DNA of 64,000 nt from Solirubrobacter sp035555675 (GTDB taxonomy: Bacteria > Actinomycetota > Thermoleophilia > Solirubrobacterales > Solirubrobacteraceae): NCBI GenBank assembly GCA_035555675.1, contig DATMGH010000180.1, forward strand, positions 37,091-101,090. The letters are read 5' to 3'. The notes beneath the pieces are model-generated. The model was not told where the DNA came from. It worked only from the letters and a program-made list of their open reading frames with translations, and made no database searches. Every line of letters starts with the position of its first letter. Position 1 is the stretch's first letter. A program made the position numbers and the translations under genes. Below are positions 21,866 through 30,409 of this stretch, one piece after another.

Positions 21866-23224
21866 TCAGTGGCTCAAAGCCGCGTTCTCACGCAACGATG
21901 TTGCGTTCAATGCGTCTTCGTAAATCTCGGCGACCCGCTCGGCGAGCGCCGGCCACGCGTACCGCGCGCGCGCCGTGCGCACCGCCTCGGTGCCGCGGCG
22001 ACGGCGCTCGGCGGGGCGGTTGACGGCCTCCACCAGCGCGTTCGCGAGGCTCGCGACGTCGTCCGGCTCGACCAGCCAGCCGGTGCGGCCGTGGTCGACG
22101 ATCGCCGCCGGCCCGAACGCGTCGACGGCGATCGGCGGCAGCCCGCACGCCATCCCCTCGACCAGCACCTGGCCGAACTGCTCGCGCACCGACGGCAGCA
22201 CGATCGCGTCCGCGGCGGACAGGATCTCGGGCAGCTCGTGGTGGTCGTGCCAGCCGGCCAGGAAGACGTCGCGCGCGCCGGTGCGGCGGATCGCGTCGAA
22301 CGGATGCTCGCCCTCCCACTCGCCCGGGAAGCCGCCGACGATCACCAGCGGCGCCCGGCGCGCGAAGCCCGGGCGTGCACGGGCGTAGGCTTCGATCAGC
22401 AGCGGCAGGCGCTTGACCTCGGTGAAGCGGCCGACGTACAGGAGCACGGGAGCGCCGGACTCGAACGCGCTCAGGTTCTCGTAGCGCACCGTCGTCCCGT
22501 CCGGCTCCCAGCCGCGCGGACGCTCCTGCAGCAGGCGCCGCCAGAGCCGCGCGCGGTCGACCGCCCGCGGGCCGAACTGCGCCGGATTGAAGCCGTTGGG
22601 GACCGGGACGCAGCGCGCGGGGTCGATGCCCAGCAGGCGCTCGGCGCGCTCGACCGCGGTGTCCGTGAGCACGATCAGCGTGTGCGCCTGCGCCGCCCAG
22701 TGCCGCAGCCGCTGCGCCCACTCGGGCCCGTACGGCCAGCGGTGCGGGTCCTCCTCGATCGCTTCCAGCATCAGCAGCTCGGTGCCGTGCAGGTGGCCGA
22801 CGATCGGCACCGCCGGGGCGACGCGCGCCGCGGCCGCGTAGAGCGGCGTCAGGTGGTGCAGGTGCAGGACGTCGGCGTGCGCGGCGCCGGCCGACTGCAG
22901 CGCCCGCGCCCACGCGGTCACCTGGTGCTCGGCGGCGGCGTCGTCGAGCGCGGCGAAGACCCGGTCGGGCGCGTCCTCGCGGTCCTCGTAGGACGGGTGC
23001 AGCGGCGGGTCGGCCGCCAGCGGGTCACGCGCGTCCAGCGCGCCGGTCATATCGACCGGGCGGACGTCGAGGTGCTCGTAGAACGTGCGCGCGTCGCCGG
23101 GGTGGCCGGGCAGCGTGACCGAGCCGCTGACGATCGTGACGTCCCAGCCCGCGCGCGGCAGCGCCGCCGCGAGGTTGCGGGCGACGTGCGCCGAGCCGCC
23201 GCGCGGGTAGAACTGCAGGCCCAT
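21866..23224 (-). CDS. GT4 family glycosyltransferase
   Basis: A 452-residue group 1 glycosyltransferase of the GT-B fold. The N-terminal acceptor domain starts MGLQFYPRGGSAHVARNLA, a nucleotide-binding-like GGSA loop. The C-terminal donor domain has LLYVGRFTEVKRLPLLIEAYA and the EX7E-type motif EQFGQVLVEGMACGLPPIAVD. It likely transfers a nucleotide sugar to a cell-envelope or storage glycan. It is monocistronic here. Substrates cannot be read from the sequence. Confidence 0.9.
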   Translation of the reverse strand: MGLQFYPRGGSAHVARNLAAALPRAGWDVTIVSGSVTLPGHPGDARTFYEHLDVRPVDMTGALDARDPLAADPPLHPSYEDREDAPDRVFAALDDAAAEHQVTAWARALQSAGAAHADVLHLHHLTPLYAAAARVAPAVPIVGHLHGTELLMLEAIEEDPHRWPYGPEWAQRLRHWAAQAHTLIVLTDTAVERAERLLGIDPARCVPVPNGFNPAQFGPRAVDRARLWRRLLQERPRGWEPDGTTVRYENLSAFESGAPVLLYVGRFTEVKRLPLLIEAYARARPGFARRAPLVIVGGFPGEWEGEHPFDAIRRTGARDVFLAGWHDHHELPEILSAADAIVLPSVREQFGQVLVEGMACGLPPIAVDAFGPAAIVDHGRTGWLVEPDDVASLANALVEAVNRPAERRRRGTEAVRTARARYAWPALAERVAEIYEDALNATSLRENAALSH

Positions 23225-23337
23225 CAGGGCGCGTGGGTGTGAACGTCGTATGGCCAGGTCGTGAACATACCCCAGCCGTGCGGTGGTTCATGCGCGTGCA
23301 CGCCTGCGTCGCGAGGCTCGTGGGTAATCGCACGCTC

Positions 23338-24072
23338 ATGCGCGTACTGCTCACGCTGGCGATCTTCGCCCTGCTGGCCGCTCCGGCGGCCGCACAGACG
23401 GTCGACACGACTCCGACGGTCGCCGCGGACGGCGTCGGGTTCGCCTCACTGACGCCGGATCTCGCGGACTTCGCCGTCTCCATCCGCAGCACCGCCCGCA
23501 CGTCCGCGAAGGCCCGTTCGACGGTGAACCGGCGGGTCGCGGCGGTCGTGCGCGTGGCGCGCGCGGCGGGGGTCGCGGCGGACGACATCCGGACGATCCG
23601 GCTGACGGTCTCGCGCGAGCGCGTGAAGCCGAAGAAGCGGGCGGCGTACCACCGCTACCAGGCGCGCCAGTACCTCCAGGTCCGGATGCGCGACGTGACG
23701 AAGCTCGGCGCGCTGCTGGACGCGGTCGCCGGCGCCGGGGCGGAGGAGCTCGAGGCGCCCGAGTTCGGGTTCGCCGACCCCTCGCAGGGGCGGCTGCTCG
23801 CGACCCGGGCGGCGCTGGCCGACGCGCGCCGGCGCGCGGACGACGCCGCCGCGACGCAGGGGTTGCGGATCACCGGCGTGCGGTCGATCATGCTCGCGCC
23901 CGACAGCAGCGGCGACGGCGACGAGGCGCAGACGCTGAGCGGAGGTTCCGACGACTCGGCGTCCAGCGGCGGCGGCCGCCGGGCCGGGACGCTGCCGACC
24001 ACGGTCGCGCCGGGGACGCAGCAGTTCGCCGAGCGCGTGCGGGTCGTCTACACCGCCGCCCCGGCGGCGTAG
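23338..24072 (+). CDS. Secreted SIMPL-domain (DUF541) protein
   Basis: A 244-residue exported protein. Residues 1-20 are a signal peptide (LLAAPAAA/Q). A SIMPL domain follows: an N-terminal strand (VAADGVGFASLTPDLADFAV), a middle YLQVRMRDVTKLGALLDAVA and the typical SQGRLLATRAALADARRRA helix. SIMPL proteins form periplasmic or surface oligomers of unclear role. ATG at 23338 is chosen over upstream in-frame starts because it precedes the signal peptide directly. The 3' end overlaps the next gene by 25 bp. Confidence 0.87.
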   Translation: MRVLLTLAIFALLAAPAAAQTVDTTPTVAADGVGFASLTPDLADFAVSIRSTARTSAKARSTVNRRVAAVVRVARAAGVAADDIRTIRLTVSRERVKPKKRAAYHRYQARQYLQVRMRDVTKLGALLDAVAGAGAEELEAPEFGFADPSQGRLLATRAALADARRRADDAAATQGLRITGVRSIMLAPDSSGDGDEAQTLSGGSDDSASSGGGRRAGTLPTTVAPGTQQFAERVRVVYTAAPAA

Positions 24073-24866
24073 CCGGGCTCCCGCGGCAGGAACAGCAGGG
24101 CGGTCGAGACCGGGCGGCCGCCCGGCTCGGGCCGCTCCCACCCACCGCGAGGGCGGTTGCGCAGGCGTCCGCCGGAGACCAGCGACGTCGAGCCGCCGCC
24201 GTCCAGGTTGAGCGCGTCGCGGCAGCCGAGCGCGGCCATCAGCGCCGCCAGCTCCGCGAGCGTCAGCCCCGCGTCGTGGCGCGAGCGGCCATCGCAGGCC
24301 ACCGCCACCAGCGTGTCGCCGGTCAGCCCCAGCGCGGCGCGCGGGTGGCGGCCGTCGGTGATGTCGGAGTCGAACTGGGCCTGGCCCGCGCGGAAGCCCT
24401 CCTCGTCGCGGGCCCGGTCGAACACCGGCGCGCCGTCGCGGACCAGCAGCGGGCCCGCCTGCAGCAGGTCGCCGCGCGGCTCGGGCGGGAGCTCGTCCCG
24501 GCGCGCGATCCCCGCGACGCCGCCGCGCACGTGCACGCACGCGCGCACGTCGTCCCACGGCGCCGCGAACGGCACGTACCGGCGCGCGACCCCGCGCGTG
24601 CGCACCTCGCCCAGCGGCGTTCCGTCCGGGCGCACGAAGAACCCCCCGACCAGCGCCTCCTGCACGCCGCGGGCCGCGCACCACGGCTCCAGCCGCGCCT
24701 GCCCGCGCAGCAGCGCGACGCGCAGCTCGACGCGCTCGAGGTCGTGGCGCGCGACGTGCACCATCGTCCGGGCGCCGTCGACCAGCGTCACGCGCGCGCT
24801 GCGGACGCGGCCGGCGCGCGGCGGGCGGAGTGGCGCGATGTCGGCGATCGCCATCGTTCGCAGCAT
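24048..24866 (-). CDS. Phosphodiester glycosidase (NAGPA-like) family protein
   Basis: A 272-residue protein with the phosphodiester glycosidase domain (DUF2233/NAGPA family), which removes sugar-phosphate blocking groups in the eukaryotic prototype. The hallmark C-terminal NLDGGGSTSLVSGGRLRNRP is present, with ALGLTGDTLVAVACDGRS and GGFF upstream. No signal peptide is seen, unusual for the family; ATG at 24866 or 24854 are possible starts. It is divergent from the PHP-glycosyltransferase fusion gene. Substrate unknown. Confidence 0.83.
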   Translation of the reverse strand: MLRTMAIADIAPLRPPRAGRVRSARVTLVDGARTMVHVARHDLERVELRVALLRGQARLEPWCAARGVQEALVGGFFVRPDGTPLGEVRTRGVARRYVPFAAPWDDVRACVHVRGGVAGIARRDELPPEPRGDLLQAGPLLVRDGAPVFDRARDEEGFRAGQAQFDSDITDGRHPRAALGLTGDTLVAVACDGRSRHDAGLTLAELAALMAALGCRDALNLDGGGSTSLVSGGRLRNRPRGGWERPEPGGRPVSTALLFLPREPGYAAGAAV

Positions 24867-24943
24867 GGTGCGCTCCCGCCCGGACGATGTGAACAGGTCG
24901 TTGGGCCAGTTCGTTCACGGGACGGTCACGCGGCGTTGTCCGC

Positions 24944-27313
24944 ATGGTCACAAAGTCCCTGCAGATCCGCTCGATCCTGGGTGCCATGACGCGCCGGGGC
25001 ATGGACTTCGTCACGATCACCGATCACGACACGATCGCGGGCGTGCTCGAGATCGCCGACCGGCCCGACGTCTTCGTGTCCGAGGAGCTCACCGCGCGCT
25101 TCCGCGGCGAGCCGCAGGCCGTGCACGTGCTGTGTTACGGGATCACGCCGGACGATCACGACAACGACGTCGAGTTGATCGCGGCGTATCTGCGCGAGCG
25201 GGAGATCACCTGTGCGCTGGCGCATCCGTTCTACGCCGTCGAGGCGCCGCTGCTGCCGCGCCACCGGCGCCGGCTGGCGCGGCTGTTCGAGGTCTGGGAG
25301 GTGCGCAACGGCGCGCGGGCCCGCGAGCTCAACCAGCCGGCCGCGCTCCTGGCGCAGTCGCACGGGATCGGCGTCGGCGGGTCCGACGACCACGCGGGCG
25401 TCGACATCGGGCGGACGTGGTCGGCGGTGCCGGCCTGCTCGTCGGCTTCTGCGTTCCTCGCGCACGTCCGCGCCGGGCGCGTGAGTGCCCACGGCGAGCA
25501 GGGCTCGGCGGCCAAGTGGGCGCACGCGGCGATGGCGCTGGCGATCCGCGCGCTCGGCCGCGGCTCGCGCGACGACGCTCCCGATCCGGCGGCGGTGCTG
25601 CGGATGGTCGAGCGCGTGATGACGGAGGGCGACGCCCGCAGCGGCTCGATCGGCTGCGACCTGGGTCCCGAGGACGCCCAAGCCCTGCTGCGCGCGTGGC
25701 TCGACGCGGTGGATCTGCGGATGAGCGAACGCGACCTGCTCGCCCTCCTGCAATCGGACGGGTTCTCGCACGCCGACCTCGAGCGGCGGGCGCGGCGCTG
25801 CCACGAGCGGCGGCTGCGCTCCGCGGTGGCGACGGCGGTCGCGGACCCGTCGGCGCTCGGCGCCGCCGCGACGGAGGTCTTCTCGGCGTGCGTCGCGGCG
25901 GTGCCCTACGCGCCGGCCGCCGCGTTCCTGGGGCGCGAGAAGGGGAAGCTGGCGACGCGCGAGGGTGAGCCGGTGCGGGTCGCGCTGGTCGCGGACGGGA
26001 TCGGGAGCACGCACGGCGTCACGCACACGCTGGACGAGATCCGCGAGCGCGGCGTGCCCGGCTTCGAGGTCGAGGTGATCGGGACCGATCCGCACGTCGA
26101 CCGGCGGCTGAGCGCGGTCGCGGAGGTCGAGATCCCCTTCTATCCCGGGCTGCGCGTCGGCGTCCCGTCGCTGCCCGCGGTGGTCGAGACGCTGGCCGAG
26201 GGACGCTACGGCGTGCTGCACCTGTGCTCGCCGGGGCCGGCGGGCGTCGCGGCGGCGATGGTCGGGCGGGTGCTCGGGCTGCCGCTGGCAGGCTCCTACC
26301 ACACGGAGCTGGCCGCGTACACGGCGCTGCGGTCCGGGGATCCGGGGCTGGCGGCGGGCGTCGAGGTCGCGCTGGGGGCGTTCTACGGCGGCTGCGACGT
26401 GGTGCTGTCGCCGTCGCGGGTCTCGGACGCGCGGCTGGCCGCGCTCGGGATCGAGCCTGAGCGGATCGGGCGCTGGGACCGAGGTGTCGACGTGGGGCGG
26501 TTCTCGCCCAGCCTGCGCACCCGCGCGGCCGACGGACGCATCCGCGTGCTGTACGCGGGCCGGCTGACCAAGGAGAAGGGGGTCGACCTGCTGGCGGACG
26601 CGTTCCTGGCCGCGCGGGCGCGCGACCCGCGGCTGTCGCTGGTGCTCGCCGGCGGCGGGCCGGAGGAGGCCGCGCTGCGGGCGCGGCTCGGGAACGCCGC
26701 GACGTTCCTCGGGTGGCTCGAGGGGGACGCGCTGGCGCGGGCGTACGCGGACGCCGACCTCTTCCTCTTCTGCTCGCGGACGGACACGTTCGGGCAGGTC
26801 GTGCTCGAGGCCCAGGCGTCCGGGGTTCCCGTCGTCGCGGTGGACGCGGGCGGGCCGGCGGAGCTGATCGCGACCGGCCGGTCGGGCGTGCTCTGCCCGC
26901 CGCGCGCGAGCGCGCTGGCCGACGCGCTCGCGGGGCTCGCCGCGCGGCCGGCCTCGCGGCGGCGGCTGGCGACGGGCGGGATCGCCGCCGTCCGCTCACG
27001 CACGTGGCAAGCCTCCCTCGCCGCCCTGGCCGCGGGCTGGCGCCGCGCGCTCGCCGCGCACGCGGACGCAGCCACTCCGGGCGTGCCCACTCCGCGCGCG
27101 ACCACTCCGGGCGCGGCGACTCAGGGCGCGGCGACTCTGGGCGCGGCGACTCAGGGCGCGGCGACTCCGCGCGCGACCACTCCGGGCGCGGCCACTGCGA
27201 GCGCGACCACTCCGGGCGCGGCGACTCAGGGCGTGCCCACTCCGCGCGCCACCACTCTGGGCGCGGCCACTGCGAGCGCGACCACTCCGGACGCGGGAGC
27301 CCGAGCGGCATGA
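24944..27313 (+). CDS. Fusion of a PHP-type metallohydrolase domain and a GT4 glycosyltransferase
   Basis: A 789-residue two-domain protein. Residues 1 to about 330 resemble PHP phosphoesterases: MDFVTITDHDTIAG (motif II), CALAHPFYAV (motif III) and GVGGSDDHAGVD (motif IV). The N-terminal HxH motif is absent, since the protein begins only about 20 residues before motif II. Residues 340-700 are a GT-B glycosyltransferase with VLYAGRLTKEKGVDLLADAF and DTFGQVVLEAQASGVPVVAVD. The last 80 residues are 15 pentapeptide repeats such as TTPGA and ATQGA. ATG at 24944 is the first usable start. Confidence 0.85.
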   Translation: MVTKSLQIRSILGAMTRRGMDFVTITDHDTIAGVLEIADRPDVFVSEELTARFRGEPQAVHVLCYGITPDDHDNDVELIAAYLREREITCALAHPFYAVEAPLLPRHRRRLARLFEVWEVRNGARARELNQPAALLAQSHGIGVGGSDDHAGVDIGRTWSAVPACSSASAFLAHVRAGRVSAHGEQGSAAKWAHAAMALAIRALGRGSRDDAPDPAAVLRMVERVMTEGDARSGSIGCDLGPEDAQALLRAWLDAVDLRMSERDLLALLQSDGFSHADLERRARRCHERRLRSAVATAVADPSALGAAATEVFSACVAAVPYAPAAAFLGREKGKLATREGEPVRVALVADGIGSTHGVTHTLDEIRERGVPGFEVEVIGTDPHVDRRLSAVAEVEIPFYPGLRVGVPSLPAVVETLAEGRYGVLHLCSPGPAGVAAAMVGRVLGLPLAGSYHTELAAYTALRSGDPGLAAGVEVALGAFYGGCDVVLSPSRVSDARLAALGIEPERIGRWDRGVDVGRFSPSLRTRAADGRIRVLYAGRLTKEKGVDLLADAFLAARARDPRLSLVLAGGGPEEAALRARLGNAATFLGWLEGDALARAYADADLFLFCSRTDTFGQVVLEAQASGVPVVAVDAGGPAELIATGRSGVLCPPRASALADALAGLAARPASRRRLATGGIAAVRSRTWQASLAALAAGWRRALAAHADAATPGVPTPRATTPGAATQGAATLGAATQGAATPRATTPGAATASATTPGAATQGVPTPRATTLGAATASATTPDAGARAA
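27071..27295 (+). repeat. 15-bp minisatellite, 15 copies, in the 3' end of the fusion gene
   Basis: Fifteen units of 15 bp, consensus ACTCCGGGCGCGGCG with small variants, all in frame. They encode xTPGA-type pentapeptides that end the protein. No unit breaks the frame. Confidence 0.88.
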
Positions 27314-27330
27314 CCCGCGGCGGCAAGCCG

Positions 27331-27382
27331 CGAGCGGTCACTTTCTGGCGCGAAATGCCAGAACCCGCCCCCTCGCCGCTCG
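27331..27382 (-). repeat. Palindromic element related to the 45-bp family, opposite orientation
   Basis: Begins CGAGCGGTCACTTTCTGGCGC, the reverse complement of the right half of copies A and B apart from a few bases. It ends CCGCTCG, pairing with its first 7 bases, and holds an inner perfect stem TTCTGGC/GCCAGAA. Confidence 0.6.
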
Positions 27383-27435
27383 CCGCCACCGCATCGCCAC
27401 CCGCAACCGCCGCCTCACCACCCGCCGCCTCGCCG

Positions 27436-27535
27436 CCCGACGCCACGCCCGCGGTCTCCCCGCCACGCCCCGCGACGCATCGAGCGGTCACTTTCCCGCC
27501 ACCCGCGCCAGAACGCGCCCCCTCACCGCCCGCCC
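27436..27535 (+). repeat. Direct repeat of about 100 bp, first copy
   Basis: Carries CGAGCGGTCACTTTC at 27481, then CGCGCCAGAACGCG. A near-identical block lies 141 bp downstream (27577-27676). The core belongs to the same repeat family as the 45-bp palindromes. Confidence 0.65.
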
Positions 27536-27576
27536 ACGACACCGCGCCCTCACCGCCCCCGCCCGCGGCAACGCCA

Positions 27577-27676
27577 CCCGACACCACGCGCGCGGTCTCC
27601 CCACCACGCCCCACGACGCACCGAGCGGTCACTTTCCCGCCACCCGCGCCAGAACGCGACCCCTCACCGCGCGCCC
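27577..27676 (+). repeat. Direct repeat of about 100 bp, second copy
   Basis: Second copy of the block at 27436, with CGAGCGGTCACTTTC at 27622 and only scattered substitutions. Confidence 0.65.
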
Positions 27677-27794
27677 GCGGCGCCACGCGGCCGACCCGCG
27701 CGGTGCGGCACACCACGCCGGCGCCACCGCCCAGCCGACCCGCGCGCCAGCTCGAGCGCGTGCTCGCCGCCGCCCGGCGCCTGGAGCGCTCGCG

Positions 27795-28537
27795 GTGAGC
27801 GCCGTGCGCGCAGCGCCCCCGTCGCCGAGCGTCGTCGCCGTCGCGCTGCACGACGTCGAGCCGGCCACCTTCGAGCGCTGCGCGCTGATCCGCGACTGGC
27901 TCGAGGACCTGGGCATCGCGCGCGTCACGCTGCTCGTCATCCCCGCGCCGCAGCTGCACCCGTTCCACGCGCGCTCGCCCGCGCGCTGGTCAACTGGCTG
28001 CTCGACCGCGTCGACGCCGGCGATGCCGTCGCCCAGCACGGCCTGCAGCACCGGCGCACCCGGCGGCCGTCGCGCTTCGAGCGGCCGCTCGGCAACGGGA
28101 TCGGCGCCGAGTTCCCGGGACTGGACGCGGAAGCGACGGTCGCGACCGTCGACACGGGACGCACGGAGCTCAGCCGCGTCGGCCTGCACCCGCGCGGGTT
28201 CGTCGCCCCCGCCTACGCGTACACCGGCGCGCTGCACAACCACCTCGCCCACCACTACGACTGGTGGGCGACGCTGCTCGCGCTGCGCGGCCGCGCGCAG
28301 ACCGGCACGCCGGCTCTCGGGCTCGCCACGTCCACCGCCCTCAAGCGCGCCGCGAGCCCCGCGCTCGTCCGCGCCGGCGCGGCGCTCTCCGGCCGCGTCC
28401 TGCGCCTCGACATCCACCCCGCCGACTTCGACCACCCGCGCCACGTGCTCGCGGTCGAGCGCGTCCTGCGCCGCGCCCGCCACCGCGTCCCCGTCACCTA
28501 CGACGACCTCTGTTTGGCGCCCGAACCACGCGGGTAG
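27795..28537 (+). pseudogene. DUF2334-type polysaccharide deacetylase, frameshifted
   Basis: Two halves of a polysaccharide-deacetylase-like protein lie in different frames. The GTG at 27795 opens VVAVALHDVEPATFERC and runs to LHPFHARSPA. From about 27986 the match continues in another frame as LVNWLLDRVDAGDAVAQHGLQ, then HPRGFVAPAYAYTGALHNHL and LRLDIHPADFDHPRH, ending at TAG 28535-28537. The break is near 27984 and needs a -1 or +2 shift. HDVEP and the QHG motif are the expected metal-site segments. Either a recent pseudogene or a sequencing error. Confidence 0.82.
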
Positions 28538-28547
28538 CGAGACGACC

Positions 28548-28952
28548 GTGAAGCTGCTCGTGGTCACTCCCGAGCCGATCGACTACGCGTTCCTGCGCGA
28601 CACGCTCGGCGACGACGTCCGGGGCGCCGAAGTGCTGGTGCTGGCGCCGGCCACCAACCAGTCGAAGCTCGCGTACTGGGTCTCGGACCCGGATGAGGCG
28701 ATCGCCGAGGCCGAGACAACGGAGCGCGACAGCGTCGCGAACCTCGCGCGGGCGGGAGTCGACACCGGCGGCGAGGTCGGGGACTCCGACCCCGCCCAGG
28801 CGATCGACGACGCGCTGGCGACGTTCCCCGCCGACCGGATCGTGATCTTCTCGCACCCCAAGGGCGATCGCGACTACCGTGAGGACGATGCCCTCGCGGA
28901 CGCCGAAGCGCGCTGGAACCTCCCCGTCACGCACGCGCTGATCGAGCGCTGA
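28548..28952 (+). CDS. Universal-stress-like (HUP-fold) protein
   Basis: A 134-residue protein starting MKLLVVTPEPIDYAFLRDTL. The strand-helix pattern, the central EVLVLAPATN and the DDALATFPADRIVIFSHPKG block resemble actinobacterial USP-like proteins with an adenine-nucleotide-binding HUP fold. GTG at 28548 follows the deacetylase stop by 10 bp, and its own stop overlaps the likely start of the cyclase-like gene, so it may be read into the tocopherol-type cluster. Ligand and role unknown. Confidence 0.75.
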   Translation: MKLLVVTPEPIDYAFLRDTLGDDVRGAEVLVLAPATNQSKLAYWVSDPDEAIAEAETTERDSVANLARAGVDTGGEVGDSDPAQAIDDALATFPADRIVIFSHPKGDRDYREDDALADAEARWNLPVTHALIER

Positions 28953-29809
28953 GGCGCACCGGCGCCGACCTCCCCTTCGCCGACCTGCGGCGCGCGCACG
29001 GGACGGCGTTCGAGGGCTACTACTGGCGCTTCGCCGGCGCCGGCTGGAGCGTCTGCGCGCTCGCGGGCGTCTGCCGCGACGCGCGCGGAACGTGGGCGAT
29101 GGTGACGCTCGCGTCGGAGCCGGACGGGTTCGAACGCACCGTGATCGCCGACCGCGCGCGGATCGACCCGCACCGCCTCGGCGTCGACGCCGGCCCGCTG
29201 CGCGCGGACGAGCACGGCCTGACCGTCGACCTGGGCCCGGGCCTGGACGCCCGCTTCGAGGCCCGCCGCGACTGGCCGCGCCCGCTCGGCCCGCTCGGCG
29301 CCGCCCAGCTCGTCCCCTGGCTCGGGCAGTACTGGGCGCCGCACCTGCTCGGCGCGCGCGTCAGCGGCCGCTACGGCGAGCGGTCGCTCGACGGCGCGGA
29401 CGTGTACGCCGAGAAGAACTGGGGCGCCGCGTTCGCGCGCCACTGGTGGTGGGGCCAAGGCCCAGGCGTCGCGTTCGCGGGCGGCCGCATCCACGGCCTC
29501 GCGCCGACCGCGGTGGTCGTGTGGACCGACGAGGACGTGCTCGCGCTCGCGCCTCCGCTGGCGTGCACCGTCGCCCGCGCCGGCGGCGGGGAGTGGCGGA
29601 TCCGCGCCCGGTCGCCCCGGTACCGGGTCGAGCTCGAAGGCGAAGCTCGCGGCGGCCACCGCCTGTACGTGCCCGTCCCGGCCGAGCGCCGCCTGGAGCC
29701 GCGCTCCAACCACTTCCTCACCGGGACGGTGCGGTACACGGTCTGGCGCGGCCGCCGGGTGTGGGTGCGCCGCGAGGGCCTGGCCGGGCTCGAAGACGGC
29801 GCGGTGTGA
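28949..29809 (+). CDS. Tocopherol cyclase-like protein (VTE1 type)
   Basis: A 286-residue protein resembling tocopherol cyclases, which close the chromanol ring of tocopherols. It has FEGYYWRFAGAGWSV near residue 15 (FEGWY in known cyclases), the hallmark VYAEKNWGAAFARHWWWGQ at about 151-170, and the late SNHFLTGTVRYTVWRG with GLAGLEDG at the end. No ATG, GTG or TTG precedes the conserved N-terminus. The in-frame CTG at 28949, overlapping the previous TGA, is the best candidate; starting at ATG 29099 would delete the FEGYY block. It lies just before genes like VTE3 and VTE2. Confidence 0.78.
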   Translation: MRRTGADLPFADLRRAHGTAFEGYYWRFAGAGWSVCALAGVCRDARGTWAMVTLASEPDGFERTVIADRARIDPHRLGVDAGPLRADEHGLTVDLGPGLDARFEARRDWPRPLGPLGAAQLVPWLGQYWAPHLLGARVSGRYGERSLDGADVYAEKNWGAAFARHWWWGQGPGVAFAGGRIHGLAPTAVVVWTDEDVLALAPPLACTVARAGGGEWRIRARSPRYRVELEGEARGGHRLYVPVPAERRLEPRSNHFLTGTVRYTVWRGRRVWVRREGLAGLEDGAV

Positions 29810-29864
29810 CTGGCGCGCGGTGGCGACGCGCGCGCGGGCGACGGCGCGGCGTGACGCGCGCGCC

Positions 29865-30389
29865 CTACGCGCGCTCGGCCCGCCGCACCGCGAGCTCCAG
29901 CGGCTCCGCGCCTACGAGCCGCTCGAACGGCCCCACCAGCGCCCACACCGCCCGCAGCCGCAGCCGCGCCGCCACGTCGACCGGCTGCACCCGCGCCTCC
30001 GAGCACAGCTCCGCGCGCCCGTCCTCCCCCTCGCGCACCCAGTGCGCGAACGCGACCCGCACCGTCCCGCCCTCCCGCCACGCGGCGAACTCCTCCGGGG
30101 ACTCCAGCCGCGGATAGTCCCGCGCCGGCGTCCAGATCCGCCCGCACAGCCCGGAGAGCAGGACGCCGTCGGCCTCTTCGAGGACCGTGAAGGGATAGGC
30201 GCGGAAGACCTCGTGGTAGGTCTGGGACGGATGCAGCCCCGGGATGCGCCAGCGGACCAGCCGCCCGAGCCGGCGCGTGTCGCCGAGCCGGATCGTGGTC
30301 GCGGCCTCCCACAGCGCGTCGCGGCGCGCGGAGGCCGCGCGCCGGTGGAACGTGCGCACGCTCGAGTCGGGCAGCCAGCGGTCGAGCAC
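29865..30389 (-). CDS. SRPBCC-like protein of unknown function in the tocopherol-type cluster
   Basis: A 174-residue soluble protein. The pattern RRLGRLVRWRIPGLHPSQTY, then AYPFTVLEEADGVLLSGLCG and TVRVAFAHWVREG, and a C-terminal helix ending VGPFERLVGAEPLELAVRRA fits the helix-grip (SRPBCC/DUF2867-like) type seen in actinobacteria. GTG start is complementary to 30387-30389, only 20 bp from the divergent methyltransferase start, so the two share a control region. It could bind a hydrophobic intermediate, but that is a guess from position. Confidence 0.65.
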   Translation of the reverse strand: MLDRWLPDSSVRTFHRRAASARRDALWEAATTIRLGDTRRLGRLVRWRIPGLHPSQTYHEVFRAYPFTVLEEADGVLLSGLCGRIWTPARDYPRLESPEEFAAWREGGTVRVAFAHWVREGEDGRAELCSEARVQPVDVAARLRLRAVWALVGPFERLVGAEPLELAVRRAERA

Positions 30390-30409
30390 ACCCGTATCGT
30401 GCCCGAGCG

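Larger units (their letters stand above)
27314..27794. other. Repeat-rich stretch without a recognisable gene
   Basis: About 480 bp between the fusion gene and the deacetylase pseudogene. It contains a palindromic element (27331-27382) and a pair of about 100-bp direct repeats 141 bp apart. The open frames are Pro/Ala/Thr low-complexity and match no family. Confidence 0.65.

Noticed and set aside
27071..27295. Regular short repeats that could suggest a CRISPR array
   Set aside because: The units are contiguous 15-bp repeats without spacers, in frame with a coding gene, and no cas gene is present.
26713..27798. Plus-strand frame crossing the end of the PHP-glycosyltransferase gene
   Set aside because: It is the second frame of the 15-bp minisatellite (HSGRGDSGRGD-type) and of the glycosyltransferase domain; it has no independent support.
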